DNA from: Deinococcus gobiensis I-0
GTDB lineage: Bacteria; Deinococcota; Deinococci; Deinococcales; Deinococcaceae
Assembly (NCBI RefSeq): GCF_000252445.1
Contig: NC_017790.1
Coordinates: 726,968 to 790,967, forward strand
Reading direction: 5' to 3'
DNA: 64,000 nucleotides
The notes beneath the pieces are model-generated. The model searched no databases and was not told where the DNA came from. It saw only the letters and a program-made list of their open reading frames with translations. Positions 28,155 through 40,184 of this stretch are shown piece after piece. Position 1 is the first letter of the stretch. Each line of letters opens with the position of its first letter. A program made the translations under genes and the position numbers.

Positions 28155-28577
28155 ATGCCACTGCTCCGGGTGCTCCTCGTCGACGACAGCCCTGCGGACC
28201 GTTTCCTGGCCCAGGAGGTCTTCTCGGCGCACGGGGGCACTGTCAGCCTTACCCTGACCGAGAGTGGCGACACCGCGCTGGCCCACCTGAACACCCCCGA
28301 CGCCCCCCTCCCGGATGTTCTGCTCCTCGATCTCAACATGCCCGGGATGAGCGGCCTCGACGTCCTCACCGAGGTGAAGCAGTCGCCTACGCTCCACCAC
28401 ATCCCCGTGGTCATGCTCACGACCTCTCACGCCCGGCTGGATATCGAGGCCGCCTACGCCCTCCAGGCCAGCGGCTACCTCGTCAAATCGTCCGATTTCG
28501 GAAGCTTCCTGCAGCAGATCGAAGCCTTCGTCACCTACTGGTCCGGACATCTCTTCGCCCTTCCGGCGCTGCCTTAA
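28155..28577 (+). CDS. Receiver-only response regulator (Rcp1-like)
   Basis: A 140-residue CheY-like receiver. Acidic pair VDDSPADR, phospho-acceptor Asp59 in LLLDLNMPGMSG, switch residues VVMLTTS, conserved Lys in GYLVKSSDF. No output domain. ATG 28155 has a leaderless promoter; ATG 28137 in frame is a weaker alternative. No kinase is adjacent, so it may serve one of the cytosolic kinases at 9401 or 51522, or one outside the window. Confidence 0.85.
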   Translation: MPLLRVLLVDDSPADRFLAQEVFSAHGGTVSLTLTESGDTALAHLNTPDAPLPDVLLLDLNMPGMSGLDVLTEVKQSPTLHHIPVVMLTTSHARLDIEAAYALQASGYLVKSSDFGSFLQQIEAFVTYWSGHLFALPALP

Positions 28578-28632
28578 GGTTTCCTCTTCCGCTCCCTCAC
28601 CCCTTCCGGAGCCGAATCCACAGACTGTGGGG

Positions 28633-29076
28633 ATGCCGAAGTTCCAGGTTCTCCTCATCGACGACAACGAGGCGGACCTGTATCTCCTGGCCGCGGCCTT
28701 CGAGGCCTACCCGAACGTTCAACTGGTCCCCTATACCCAGCCCGTGGCGGCGCTCCAGTGGGCCGAGTCGCAGGCCCGCAAAGGCCAGTTGCCCGATCTG
28801 GTGCTGCTGGACCTCTCGATGCCCCGGATGGACGGCTGGGAGTGGCTCCGCACCGCCCGTCGTCAACCCCTTCTGGGTGCCCTGCCGGTCCTGCTGTATT
28901 CGCAGACGCCCAGGGAAGTCTGGGCGCAGGACGAGGCGGGCACGCTGGCCTGCCCCTGCTGGCAGAAGCCCATGACCTTTCTGGAAGTGCAGGCCCAGGC
29001 CCAGCAGCTCTGCGAAATCTGGTTGCGCCAGCACAGCTTCACCCCCGAGGCGCTCCAGACTCCACACGCGAGCTGA
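28633..29076 (+). CDS. Receiver-only response regulator, divergent
   Basis: A 147-residue receiver. LLIDDNEADLYLL, phospho-acceptor Asp60 in LVLLDLSMPRMDGWEWLR, conserved Lys in CWQKPMTF. The usual Thr/Ser of strand 4 sits in LLYSQTP. It lies 55 nt downstream of the previous receiver and may form a relay with it. The C-terminal helix is extended (WLRQHSFTPEALQTPHAS). CAGACT is found 6 nt before ATG 28633. Confidence 0.83.
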   Translation: MPKFQVLLIDDNEADLYLLAAAFEAYPNVQLVPYTQPVAALQWAESQARKGQLPDLVLLDLSMPRMDGWEWLRTARRQPLLGALPVLLYSQTPREVWAQDEAGTLACPCWQKPMTFLEVQAQAQQLCEIWLRQHSFTPEALQTPHAS

Positions 29077-29874
29077 GGCGGCCTGCACGGATACTGGCCC
29101 CCTGAAGGGTCCGGGTCACTGTGGACCGGCGCTGCCGTCTGTGGCGCCAGATCGGACTACAGGTGGACGAGCCTCCCAGGTTCCGCCAGGGTCTTCCGGA
29201 TCGTGATGCTGGGCTCAAACTTCGTTCGTAGACTGCCGGGCTGGACGGTCGTGTCTGAGAATATGGAGCTGGACGGTATGTGTCCCCCTGCGCCCCCAGA
29301 TGCTGTTTGGGCGGGGCGAAGGCCTGACGGCTGTAGCCGTGCCGCCGGTGTTCGGCTGCCACCTCGATGAAGGTAACCTGTCGTCTATCCGGCTGCGTCG
29401 GCTGCTCCCACAGCACGCCGATATTTTGACCGCGCTCCGTATTGTAGAGACCGGAGCGGAAGTTGTCCGGTGTCGCTGCTCCGTCGGGCAGGAGTCTCTG
29501 GAATTCCGCTGCCGAGCATATAGACGCTTCCTCGGCGGCTCATCGGCCAATTCCGACCTTCTCTGCGGCCTAGGTGGACACTGAACGCCGACGAGACCGC
29601 TGGAAGCTCTCGGGGGTCATGGGCTCGGGGCCCGGCATGAGGCCAGCGTAGACCGGGAGAGGAAGAGGGACGGAACGCCCCGGCCAGGACGTTCCGAGTT
29701 TTAGGGGTCAGCCCTGGAGAACAACTCTGTTGAAACCATCTGTCTCCCCGACCCGGAGGAGTCTGGCCCATCCGGGTTCGGGAGAGCCGCCCGGCTCGGA
29801 TATGGACAGCGGCAGGCCGGAGGCTCAACTTGGCGCGTCCCACAGGCGGATTTCGGTAGGGCAGGCGCGGCACC
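29077..29874. other. Gene-poor stretch, about 800 nt
   Basis: Several short overlapping ORFs on both strands (for example 29300-29584 + and 29385-29873 -) lack a Shine-Dalgarno sequence, have no consistent codon bias and match no family I know. I see no repeat or RNA gene. Confidence 0.4.
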
Positions 29875-30978
29875 CTACTCGAAGAACTTTAGGCTCCAGC
29901 CGGTGTTGCTCGTCGGGCCGTTGCCGGGGCCGCGCGTATAGGCCGTATTGCCCCACCACATGAACGTGCCGCTGTACCACGAGCGGTTGCCCCAGGTGTA
30001 GTTCAGGGATTTGGGCACGGCGTGGAACATCAGGGGAAAGCGCGACCCCGAGGGCGGGCTGGTCGAAACGTCGCCGTTCAGCAGCACGAAACTGTGGTGC
30101 CCCGGCCCATTGACATTCAGCGTGGGGTCCCAGCCGCTCATCATCAGGCTGCCGTTGGAGCCGAACAGGCAGCCGTTGGACTTGTACCACGCCCACACGT
30201 TGGTCGGGTCGCCGCCGCTGCTCAGGCGCAGGTCGGCGAGGCAGTAGTTCGCCGCCCAGCTGCCGTTGGCCGAGTACACGATGTGCAGCTGCCCACTCGG
30301 GTCCACGACCGGCTCGGGCGCCTCGTTGACGCGGGTGGGCGGTGAGGGGTCGGCCTGCTCCCAGCCCTCGCGCGGCTGCGAGATGATGTATCGCGCCCCG
30401 GTTGTCGAGGTTGGGGTGTTCATGCGGGCGACGTAGAGATTCTGCTCGCCGTTGGTGGTGCCCGCCCAGCCGGACCATACGAACCAGCGTGTGCCCCCGA
30501 ACGTGAAGGCCGTGCCGTCGATGGCCCAGCGGTCGTCGGGCAGGGACATGCGCTGCGGATCGCTGTAGCCGCTGCCCGGGCTGGCCGAGGACGACACGTA
30601 CATACGCTGCCCGCCGCCCCCGTCCCCGGCCGCGAAGTAGATGTAGTAGCGCCCGTCGGCCGGCTCGCGCACGATTTCCGGGGCCCACACGTTGGGCAGA
30701 TTCTTCGCACTCGCCCAGATGAGCACGCGCGGCGCTGCCGCCAGGGCGTCCACACTGCCGGCGGCGCGGGTATAGATATTGTTGCCGTCCGACTCGACCG
30801 AGTAGTAGGTGGAGCCTACGCGCAGCACACTGGGGTCGGCGTTGCGGATGCTGGTCTGGCCCTGGGGGGTAAGCAGTGCGGGCGGCGCGGTCTGACTGGC
30901 GGTGGGCGCGACCGTGGCGAGCTGGCCGCAGGCGGCGAGGGTCAGGGTGAGGGGCAGCGAAACACTCCACTTCAGCAT
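29875..30978 (-). CDS. GH43-family glycosidase, lipoprotein
   Basis: A 367-residue secreted enzyme. The lipoprotein signal ends LTLAACGQ. The five-bladed GH43 propeller carries its three acids in NADPSVLRVG (base), WAIDGTAF (pKa modulator) and NEAPEPVVD (acid); WAPEIVRE and YYIYFAAGD are further family hallmarks. GH43 enzymes are mostly alpha-L-arabinofuranosidases, arabinanases or beta-xylosidases; which applies here is unknown. ATG 30978 has GGAGG in front. Last gene of the ABC/GH43 operon, 47 nt after the previous GH43. Confidence 0.87.
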   Translation of the reverse strand: MLKWSVSLPLTLTLAACGQLATVAPTASQTAPPALLTPQGQTSIRNADPSVLRVGSTYYSVESDGNNIYTRAAGSVDALAAAPRVLIWASAKNLPNVWAPEIVREPADGRYYIYFAAGDGGGGQRMYVSSSASPGSGYSDPQRMSLPDDRWAIDGTAFTFGGTRWFVWSGWAGTTNGEQNLYVARMNTPTSTTGARYIISQPREGWEQADPSPPTRVNEAPEPVVDPSGQLHIVYSANGSWAANYCLADLRLSSGGDPTNVWAWYKSNGCLFGSNGSLMMSGWDPTLNVNGPGHHSFVLLNGDVSTSPPSGSRFPLMFHAVPKSLNYTWGNRSWYSGTFMWWGNTAYTRGPGNGPTSNTGWSLKFFE

Positions 30979-31025
30979 GGAACCTCCAGGACAGGGGGAT
31001 GAGGTGGGCGGGAGAAGCTGTTCAA

Positions 31026-31943
31026 TCAGGAGCGCCGGACCCGGGGCACGCCCCCGGACCAGTCCAGCGGCGCGGCGTGGAGCTGCCGTTTGGTGTGCTC
31101 GGGATTCCAGGCGTGGAACACCAGGATGTCCTCGCCGCCGCGCTGCGTCACGCTGGCGTGGCCGGGGCCGGTGAGGCCCGCGCCGGAGCGCAGCACGGTC
31201 GCCGCCTGCTGCGGTTCGTGGAAGGGGCCCAGTGGATGGTCGGCGACCGCGTGACCCACGCCGTAGCCCTCGCCGGTCCAGGCGCCGCCCGAATACAGCA
31301 GGTGGAACTGCCCATGACGCTCCACGACGAAGGCCCCTTCCAGCGTGTGCCAGTCGTGGACACCGCCGTACATCGCCCGCCCCGACTGGTACCGCTGCCA
31401 GTCGCCGCTGGCCCGCAGCACGGTACGGATCTCGCCCAGCCGGGTCATGCCGCGCAGTGGCGCCACGCACAGCACGGTGCCGGGGCGCTCGCCCCCCAGG
31501 TCGTCGCGCGCAAAATACAGGAACCACTCGCCGCTGCTGGCCCGGAAGGGGTGCGGGTCGATGGCGAAGGGCTCGTCCGGCGTGAGGTTCAGGCCCAGGT
31601 CACGAAAGGGGCCGGCCGGCCTGTCGGCCACCGCGACGCGCAGGTGATGGCCCTGGTCCCCGATGCCCACCGAGTAGTACATGTAGAACTGGCCGTCCTC
31701 GTGGGCCACTTCCGGCGCCCAGTAGTCGCGCGGCTCGTCGCTGATGGGTTCCAGCGCCCCGCCGCAGGCCTGCCACTCGCGCAGGTCGGCCGAGGTCAGG
31801 ACCCCGAAGGCCCGCCCGTCCACCAGTCCGGCCGTGCCATAGGCGTAGTAGCGGCCCTCATGGAGCAGCACGAAGGGATCGGCGAAATAGGCCTCGTGCA
31901 GTGGTCCGGTCGGCAGGAGGTCGGCCGCCACGGCGTCGCTCAT
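31026..31943 (-). CDS. GH43-family glycosidase, cytoplasmic
   Basis: A 305-residue enzyme with no signal peptide, unlike its two GH43 neighbours. Catalytic acids sit in [18 protein letters not shown] and [26 protein letters not shown] is the blade-2 hallmark. It probably cleaves oligosaccharides taken up by the adjacent transporter. ATG 31943 overlaps the preceding GH43 stop (ATGA), so the two are coupled. Confidence 0.88.
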   Translation of the reverse strand: MSDAVAADLLPTGPLHEAYFADPFVLLHEGRYYAYGTAGLVDGRAFGVLTSADLREWQACGGALEPISDEPRDYWAPEVAHEDGQFYMYYSVGIGDQGHHLRVAVADRPAGPFRDLGLNLTPDEPFAIDPHPFRASSGEWFLYFARDDLGGERPGTVLCVAPLRGMTRLGEIRTVLRASGDWQRYQSGRAMYGGVHDWHTLEGAFVVERHGQFHLLYSGGAWTGEGYGVGHAVADHPLGPFHEPQQAATVLRSGAGLTGPGHASVTQRGGEDILVFHAWNPEHTKRQLHAAPLDWSGGVPRVRRS

Positions 31944-32944
31944 GGGGCCACCGCCGGGGCGGGCTGGGGCGTCAGGGTCGGGCCCTGCACCTTCACGGCG
32001 CCGTCCCGGAAGGAGATCCGGTCGAGCCGCATGCTGCGGTACCCCCTGTCGTCGCCGATCTGGCCCTGGGTCCAGGCGTGGTAGGCGAGCCAGGTCTGCC
32101 CGGCCGCGTCGGTCACGACGCTCTGGTGCCCCGGCCCGGCCACCTCTCCCTTCGAGACCAGAATCGGGTTCTCGGCGGCCTTGCGGTACGGCCCCGTGAC
32201 CTTGCGGGCGACCGCGTAGCCCACCGCATACAGGTCCGAGTCGAAGGGCCCAGCCGAGTACAGCAGGTAGTAGAAGTCGCCGCGCCGGTACAGGGTCGGC
32301 GCCTCGATGACGTTGCCCTCCCACAGCGCGAAATTCTGGATGAGGGCGGTCGCCTTGCCGGTCAGCTTGAGGCCGTCGGCGCTCAGCGGCTGCACGTACA
32401 GGTGCGTGGCGAGGTTGCAGCAGTTGCCGTCGTTCTTCCACAGCAGGTAGGCGCGGCCGTCCTGGTCCACAAACGGGCTGGCGTCGATGCTGCCCCCCTC
32501 GGCCACCTGGCACACGAGCGGCCCGCTGCCCGCCCCCCGGAACGGTCCGGCGGGCGAGGCCGACACGGCGGCCCCGATGCACTGGCGGCCACTGGCGCGG
32601 TCGCGGGCGGTGAAGTACAGCACGTACTGCCCACGCAGTTTGGTCACTTCGGGCGCCCAGGTCAGGCCCGGCTGGACCCAATCGGGCAGGGTCGGCAGGG
32701 CGTCGCCGGCCCGCTCCCAGTGGACGAGGTCACGGCTGGTCATGTGCGGCACGTTGCCGCCCGCGCCGTTGGTGGCGTAGGCGTGATACGCCCCGCCGCT
32801 GCGCAGGATGAAGGGGTCGGGAAAGTTGGCGTCCACGACCGGATTGGTGAAGGTCCGGGCAGGCGCCGGCCCGCCCCCGGCCCCCGAGGTGAGCAGGGGC
32901 AGGGCGGCGGCCAGGGCCAGCAGCGCCGGGGCACACTTGAGCAT
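31940..32944 (-). CDS. GH43-family glycosidase, secreted
   Basis: A 334-residue enzyme with a Sec signal ([20 protein letters not shown]). Acids are found in [19 protein letters not shown] and [25 protein letters not shown] marks the GH43 fold. Three nt separate it from the permease gene. It would trim side chains or oligosaccharides outside the cytoplasm before import. Substrate cannot be set, though GH43 plus this transporter suggests arabinose- or xylose-containing glycans. Confidence 0.88.
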   Translation of the reverse strand: MLKCAPALLALAAALPLLTSGAGGGPAPARTFTNPVVDANFPDPFILRSGGAYHAYATNGAGGNVPHMTSRDLVHWERAGDALPTLPDWVQPGLTWAPEVTKLRGQYVLYFTARDRASGRQCIGAAVSASPAGPFRGAGSGPLVCQVAEGGSIDASPFVDQDGRAYLLWKNDGNCCNLATHLYVQPLSADGLKLTGKATALIQNFALWEGNVIEAPTLYRRGDFYYLLYSAGPFDSDLYAVGYAVARKVTGPYRKAAENPILVSKGEVAGPGHQSVVTDAAGQTWLAYHAWTQGQIGDDRGYRSMRLDRISFRDGAVKVQGPTLTPQPAPAVAP

Positions 32945-32947
32945 GAA

Positions 32948-33813
32948 CTACTCCTTGAGGCCCGTCGTGGACAGGCCCGCTTCGAGAAAACGCTGCGCGA
33001 TCAGGTAGGCGACCAGGGCCGGCACCGCCGCCAGGGTGGTCGAGGCCATCAACTTGCCGTATTCGGTGACGTAGCGCTGCGAGAAGGTCGTGATGCCCAC
33101 CGGCAGCGTCATCTTGTCCACGTCGGTCACGGTGTACAGCGGCCACAGGAAGTTGTTCCACGACCCCATAAAGGCGAACACCGCCAGCGTGACGACCGCT
33201 GGCAGGCTCAGCGGCAGGATGATGCGCCACCAGATGAGCAGGCTGTTCGCCCCGTCGAGTTTGGCGGCTTCCTCCAGCTCGCGCGGAATGCCCTGGAAGA
33301 ACTGCCGCAGCAAGAAGACCCCGAACACCCCGCTGATGCCCGGCCAGATCAGGGCGTGGTACGAGTTGATCCAGCCGAAATTGAGCATCATGATGTAGGT
33401 CGGGACCAGGGTCACGATGCCCGGAATCATCAGGCTCGACAGGATGAACCAGAACCAGGTGTCGCGCCCCGGAAAGCGCATACGCGCCAGCGGGTAGGCC
33501 GTCAGTGCGCACAGCAGCACGTGCAACGCGGTGAAGGTCAGCGCGACCACCAGCGAGTTCCACGTCCAGCGCAGGATGTTGCCGTCGGGCGAGGTGAGCA
33601 CCTCGCGGTAGTTGTCCAGCGTGGGCCGCAGCGGCCACCACTGCACCGGCGAGACGATGGCGTCGGCCTCGGTCTTGAAGGACGTGGAGAGCATCCAGTA
33701 CACCGGCGCCAGGAACAGTGCGGCCAGCACGCACAGCAGCAGGAAGCGCGGCACCTCGCGCGGAAAGCGCCGGCGCGGCCTGGGTCCTGGCCGCGCGGTG
33801 GGTACGGGCGCGC

Positions 33814-33817
<4 letters not shown>
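32948..33817 (-). CDS. Sugar ABC transporter permease (MalG-type)
   Basis: A 289-residue CUT1-family permease with six helices. The EAA coupling loop reads ELEEAAKLDGANSLLIWWRI. GTG 33817 overlaps the stop of the partner permease (GTGA). It forms the heterodimeric channel of an oligosaccharide importer. No ATPase gene is in the operon, so a shared MsmK/MalK-type ATPase must be encoded elsewhere, as is common in CUT1 systems. Confidence 0.9.
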
Positions 33818-34764
<947 letters not shown>

Positions 34765-34863
34765 GGCTTCTGGCGCTCCTGTGCAGGGGCGCGGGACCGG
34801 CGCGGCGGTTGCCGAGAAGGGCATTTTCCCCGGGCCGCACGGGTCCCGCGCCGGGTCGGGGGC

Positions 34864-36153
<1,290 letters not shown>

Positions 36154-36297
36154 GACGGTTCCTCCTTGAAGGACGGAAGAGGGAGCGGGACCCCGCAGGG
36201 TCGGCCGGGCGGCGCGGGCCCCAGGTGCAGACCACCGGAGGACCGACTGCGGTGCGCACCTCGGACGGTGCCCACGACCAGATGTGTAGACCCCCGG

Positions 36298-36343
36298 ACT
36301 GTAACACTCCCGCCCAAAACCGTCAACAAAATTCGTGGGTTTT
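36298..36343 (-). promoter_or_regulatory. Promoter and activator-like site of the ABC/GH43 operon
   Basis: On the minus strand: AAAACCCACGAATT (36343-36330), 3 nt, -35 TTGACG (36326-36321), 17-nt spacer, -10 TACAGT (36303-36298). The 14-bp element recurs in front of the GH2 gene in the same position relative to its -35. Location just upstream of the -35 is more typical of activator than repressor sites. Confidence 0.8.
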
Positions 36344-36381
36344 AGGCCGCCGTATGTTTGTGCGTCCAGAGTCGCCTCGCC

Positions 36382-37350
36382 TCAGGAGGAAGGGTCGGCG
36401 GGCGGCGATTCGTAGCCCAGGCGCAGCACGATGTCCTGGGGGTAGTTGCCGAAGGCGCGGCCGAACAGATTCAGGCCGCCCGCGTGCCGGGCGCCTTCCT
36501 TGATGCCCAGGCGCACCCGGATGTGGTGGTCGCGCGTGAGGTTGAGCCGTTCCAGCGTCACGTCCGAGAGCGGCTCCCCGTCGATCCAGGCGCCCTGCGG
36601 CGTGACCAGCCAGCGCTTGAGCAGGCCGTGGGTCGTCTGGTCCTCGGCCCACCACGCCGGAGTCAGGCGGGCGCGCACGCCCCCGAAGTCGCCGGGCGAG
36701 GTCCAGGTGCCGACCTCCACGTCGTTGATCCACAGCGTGATGTCCGAGGGCCAGTGCTCGTCGAAATGAGGGGCCTCCGAGCACAGTTCCAGGCTCAGCT
36801 CGAAACGGGTCGGGGCCGCGCCGTAGGGCACGTTGTTGGGAAAGGCGTACTCGACGTAGCCGGCGCGGAACCACAGGATCTGCGCGAAGACATGCTCGGG
36901 CTCGTAGAAGGAGCGCGGGTCGTCGAGCATCCCGATGATCTTGTGCTCGGCGGCCAGGCCGCAGCTCGGCGCGGCGCGGATCAGGGTGTAGTTGCCCACT
37001 GGCATGCTGACCACCACGTCCTGGCTGTCCTGCACGACCGCCGCGCCCGGCAGGGTGAGCAGCAGTTCGTCGTAGCGCTTGCTGATGAGTTTCTGTGCGC
37101 CGCGCGTGCCCGGCACGTACTCGACGTGCAGCAGCCCGGCGTCTTCCAGCCGCTTGATGTGGAAACTCACGGTCGAGGCGGGCATGGCGAGCGCCGCCGT
37201 GAGCTCCGTCAGGTTCAGCACCTGGCTGGAGAGCAGGCTTAGGATCAGCATGCGGGTGTCGTTGCTCAGCGCGTGCGTCACCTTGACGAGGTGGGTGCCC
37301 TCGACCATCAATGTGCGTGCCTCGCGCCGTCTGGGCGTCTGTTTCGACAG
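36382..37350 (-). CDS. ArsR-type HTH regulator with large C-terminal domain, probable CTG start
   Basis: About 322 residues. The N-terminal winged helix spans residues 20-100: ALSNDTRMLILSLLS, NLTELTAAL, and recognition helix MPASTVSFHIKRLEDAGLL. A beta-rich C-terminal domain (about 120-320) has a carbohydrate-binding look (HWPSDITLWINDVEVGTWTS), suggesting sugar sensing. CTG 37350 is favoured because AGGAGG stands exactly 8 nt before it; ATG 37308 lacks a Shine-Dalgarno sequence. Divergent from the GH2 gene and next to the ABC operon, it is the likely regulator of both. TAGAGT before the gene is a possible -10. Confidence 0.78.
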   Translation of the reverse strand: MSKQTPRRREARTLMVEGTHLVKVTHALSNDTRMLILSLLSSQVLNLTELTAALAMPASTVSFHIKRLEDAGLLHVEYVPGTRGAQKLISKRYDELLLTLPGAAVVQDSQDVVVSMPVGNYTLIRAAPSCGLAAEHKIIGMLDDPRSFYEPEHVFAQILWFRAGYVEYAFPNNVPYGAAPTRFELSLELCSEAPHFDEHWPSDITLWINDVEVGTWTSPGDFGGVRARLTPAWWAEDQTTHGLLKRWLVTPQGAWIDGEPLSDVTLERLNLTRDHHIRVRLGIKEGARHAGGLNLFGRAFGNYPQDIVLRLGYESPPADPSS

Positions 37351-37416
37351 GGGGCCAACCTCCTGGCGCCCACTCTAGCAACCCGGCCCGCCGCACCGAG
37401 GCGCCTTCCCCCACCG

Positions 37417-37463
37417 AAAACCCACGAATTAAGTTGAAAGTATCCGAGTCGGGGTGACAGGAT
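37417..37463 (+). promoter_or_regulatory. Promoter and activator-like site of the GH2 gene
   Basis: AAAACCCACGAATT (37417-37430), 3 nt, -35 TTGAAA (37434-37439), 18-nt spacer, weak -10 CAGGAT (37458-37463). The element and its spacing to the -35 match the ABC/GH43 promoter exactly; even the GTTGA overlap with the -35 is shared. Confidence 0.75.
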
Positions 37464-37470
37464 AGGAGGC

Positions 37471-39390
37471 ATGTCGCCCTCCGCCGTCCGGCCCACGACC
37501 GCCGCCGCCCCCTACCCCCGCCCCGCCCTGGAGCGCGCGCCGGACACCTGGCAGAGCCTGGACGGTCCCTGGGCGTTCGGGGTCGGGCCGGACGCGGGGG
37601 CGCTGGACGGGGCCATGCGCATCCTGGTGCCTTTCCCGCCCGAGAGTGCGGCGAGTGGCCTGTCGCTGCCGGGCTTCCTGCACACGGTGTGGTACCGCCG
37701 CGACCTGGAAGTGCCGGCGGCGTGGCGCGGCGGCGGGCAGGTCCTGCTGCATTTCGGCGCGGCCGACTACCACGCGCGGGTGTGGCTGGGCGAGGCGTAC
37801 CTGGGCGAACACGTCGGCGGGCATACGCCCTTCAGCTTCGACCTCACGCCGCATCTCGGGACCGGTCCCCTGACGCTGACGGTCCGGGTGGACGACGACC
37901 CGCTGGCCCTGGACCAGCCCCGCGGCAAGCAGGACTGGCTGCCGGACGAGTCGCACAAGATCTGGTATCCGCGCACGACGGGCCTGTGGCAGTCGGTGTG
38001 GCTGGAACACGTCCCGGCGCTGCACCTCACCGAGCTCGAGGGCACGCCCGACCTGACGTCCTGGAGCCTGCGCCTGCGCGCCCGCCTGAACGCAGTCCCG
38101 GCGGGGGAGGCGGGCGAGTGGCGGCTGAGGCTCCGGCTCCAGGCGCGCGGCGAGGTGCTCAGCGACGACCTCTACCGCGTGACCGGCCCCGAGCTGACCC
38201 GGACCATCCACCTCGCGGACGGCGGCATCGACGACCACCGCCGCGACCTGCTGTGGTCGCCCGAGCACCCGCAGCTCATCGAGGTCCGGGCCTGGCTGCT
38301 GCGCGGCGACGAGGTGGTGGACGAGGTCGGCAGCACCACCGCCCTGCGCGAGTTCGGCTGGGCGCAGGGCCGGTTCCTGCTCAACGGGCTGCCCTACAGG
38401 CTGCGGCTGGTGCTCAACCAGGGCTACTGGCCCGATACCCTGATGAGCGCCACCGACGAGCAGATGCGCCTGGACGCCGAACTCGTGCGCCGACTGGGCT
38501 TCAACGGCGTGCGGATGCACCAGAAGGTCGAGTCGCCCCGGTTCCTGCACTGGTGCGACCAGATCGGCGTGCTCGTCTGGACCGAGCTGCCCAGCGCCTA
38601 CGCCTACAGCGACCGCAGCGTGGCGGCCCTGACCGGCGAGTGGACCGAGGTGATCCGGCGCGACCGGGGCCGGCCCTGCGTGGCGGCCTGGGTGCCCTTC
38701 AACGAGTCGTGGGGCGTGCCGGACCTGCGCACCCATCCCAGGGCCCGGCACCTCGTGCAGTCGCTCTACCACCTCGCCCGCAGCCTGGACGACACCCGCC
38801 CGGTGCTGGGCAACGACGGCTGGGAGACGATGGTGGGCGACCTGATCGGGATCCACGACTACACGCCCAGGGCCAAGGTCCTGAAGCGCCGTTACGGCAC
38901 CCCCGAGAAGACCTGGACCACCCTGCGCCATGACCAGCCCGGTGGGCGGCAGCTGCTGCTGGGCGACCTGGACCCCGGGACCCCGGTGATCCTGAGCGAA
39001 TTCGGCGGTGTGGCCTATGCGCCGGGCGGCGAATCCGGATGGGGCTACAGCCGGGTACGCAGCAGCGAGGATTTCCTGGAGGTGTATGCCGAGCTGCTGG
39101 GCGCGGTGAACCGCTGCATGGGGCTGGCGGGGTTCTGCTACACGCAGCTCACCGACACCTTCCAGGAGCGCAACGGCCTGCTCACCGAGAAGCGCGAGCC
39201 CAAAGCCCCCCTCGCCGATCTGTTCCGGGCCACCCAGGGCCGGCGGGATACCTACGCCCAGGACACCGACCCCGACCCCGATCCGATGGGCTACGTTCTG
39301 GAATGGCGTGAACGCCGCCGCGACACCGGGCAGAGCGGCCCGGTCGAGCTGCCCCAGACCGATGGGTCGACGGTCAACCCGGAGCGTTAG
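37471..39390 (+). CDS. Glycoside hydrolase family 2 enzyme
   Basis: A 639-residue cytoplasmic enzyme. It has a jelly-roll N-domain, an Ig-like domain, then a TIM barrel with LGFNGVRMHQKVESP. Acid/base Glu412 lies in PFNESWGV and nucleophile Glu510 in VILSEFGGV. Shorter than LacZ, it fits beta-galactosidase/glucuronidase/mannosidase-like GH2 members; substrate unknown. The ATG has GGAGG in front. Its promoter shares a regulatory element with the GH43 operon, so they should respond to the same glycan. Confidence 0.88.
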   Translation: MSPSAVRPTTAAAPYPRPALERAPDTWQSLDGPWAFGVGPDAGALDGAMRILVPFPPESAASGLSLPGFLHTVWYRRDLEVPAAWRGGGQVLLHFGAADYHARVWLGEAYLGEHVGGHTPFSFDLTPHLGTGPLTLTVRVDDDPLALDQPRGKQDWLPDESHKIWYPRTTGLWQSVWLEHVPALHLTELEGTPDLTSWSLRLRARLNAVPAGEAGEWRLRLRLQARGEVLSDDLYRVTGPELTRTIHLADGGIDDHRRDLLWSPEHPQLIEVRAWLLRGDEVVDEVGSTTALREFGWAQGRFLLNGLPYRLRLVLNQGYWPDTLMSATDEQMRLDAELVRRLGFNGVRMHQKVESPRFLHWCDQIGVLVWTELPSAYAYSDRSVAALTGEWTEVIRRDRGRPCVAAWVPFNESWGVPDLRTHPRARHLVQSLYHLARSLDDTRPVLGNDGWETMVGDLIGIHDYTPRAKVLKRRYGTPEKTWTTLRHDQPGGRQLLLGDLDPGTPVILSEFGGVAYAPGGESGWGYSRVRSSEDFLEVYAELLGAVNRCMGLAGFCYTQLTDTFQERNGLLTEKREPKAPLADLFRATQGRRDTYAQDTDPDPDPMGYVLEWRERRRDTGQSGPVELPQTDGSTVNPER

Positions 39391-40184
39391 GCCGTCTATG
39401 GCGGTGCCCCCCGCCTGACATGGGGGTGCGGATCCCTGCGCAGGGGCTGAACCTGGGCACTCAGGTGCTGGAAGGGGATGGGGACATCTCCGTACTTGCG
39501 GCCGGATTAAGGGGAGATGACGCGAGCAGGCACGGGTCTCGAGGCGACTCTCGGGAACATGAAGGGCCTCACATCCTCTCGGGAGGCGACCGTGTCTGTC
39601 GGCCTGGAGACGACCTGCTGGGGGGTGCCTGACGTCGGGCCATCCGGCGGGCCGGCACTTCCCCGCTCAGGTTCTCGTCGGTGCGCGGCCCTGACGCTGG
39701 TGAAATCTTCTGGGGCCCAATCTCCCGGTCTGGCGGGTCACCTGTTCGTCGGCAAACCCGCCTCATCTTCAGGAGGCCTCGCTGCCGCTGGTGACAGTTG
39801 ACCCGGCAGATACCACCCGGCGTCGTAGGGCATCAGCAGTGTGCTGACCCTGGGCGATTTCCGGGAGAAGCGCCCGGGATCGACCGGTGAGTGCCGTCTG
39901 GGAAGATAAATCTGGAACGCAGACCTGCCAGATGAAGCTCCGGTGAAGCCGATGCCTTTATTCGACATTGAAGGAGATGGGCACCTCAAGAACCTTTATC
40001 TGACTCTCAAAACTAAATCCGTGCCAGACCACACTCTGAAACAGCGGTCAGTCTCCCCCTGTGATCGCCAGCAGATCGCCGCCTCACCAGATAGACCTCG
40101 TCTTTCTTCACCGCAGTCCTCCAGCCCGGAGGATGGCTTCCGCCCTTGTCCAAATCACCCTCTTTCGCCTCAGGAGGCCCTCCC
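39391..40184. other. Gene-poor stretch, about 790 nt
   Basis: Only short ORFs without support on either strand. GC falls toward the right half (around 39950-40070), where the promoter of the stress island should lie; TTGAAG near 39966 is a weak -35 candidate. No RNA or repeat recognised. Confidence 0.4.

Noticed and set aside
29215..29873. Overlapping minus-strand ORFs that might be a small gene
   Set aside because: No Shine-Dalgarno sequence, no leaderless -10, no hydrophobic or domain pattern, inconsistent third-position GC.
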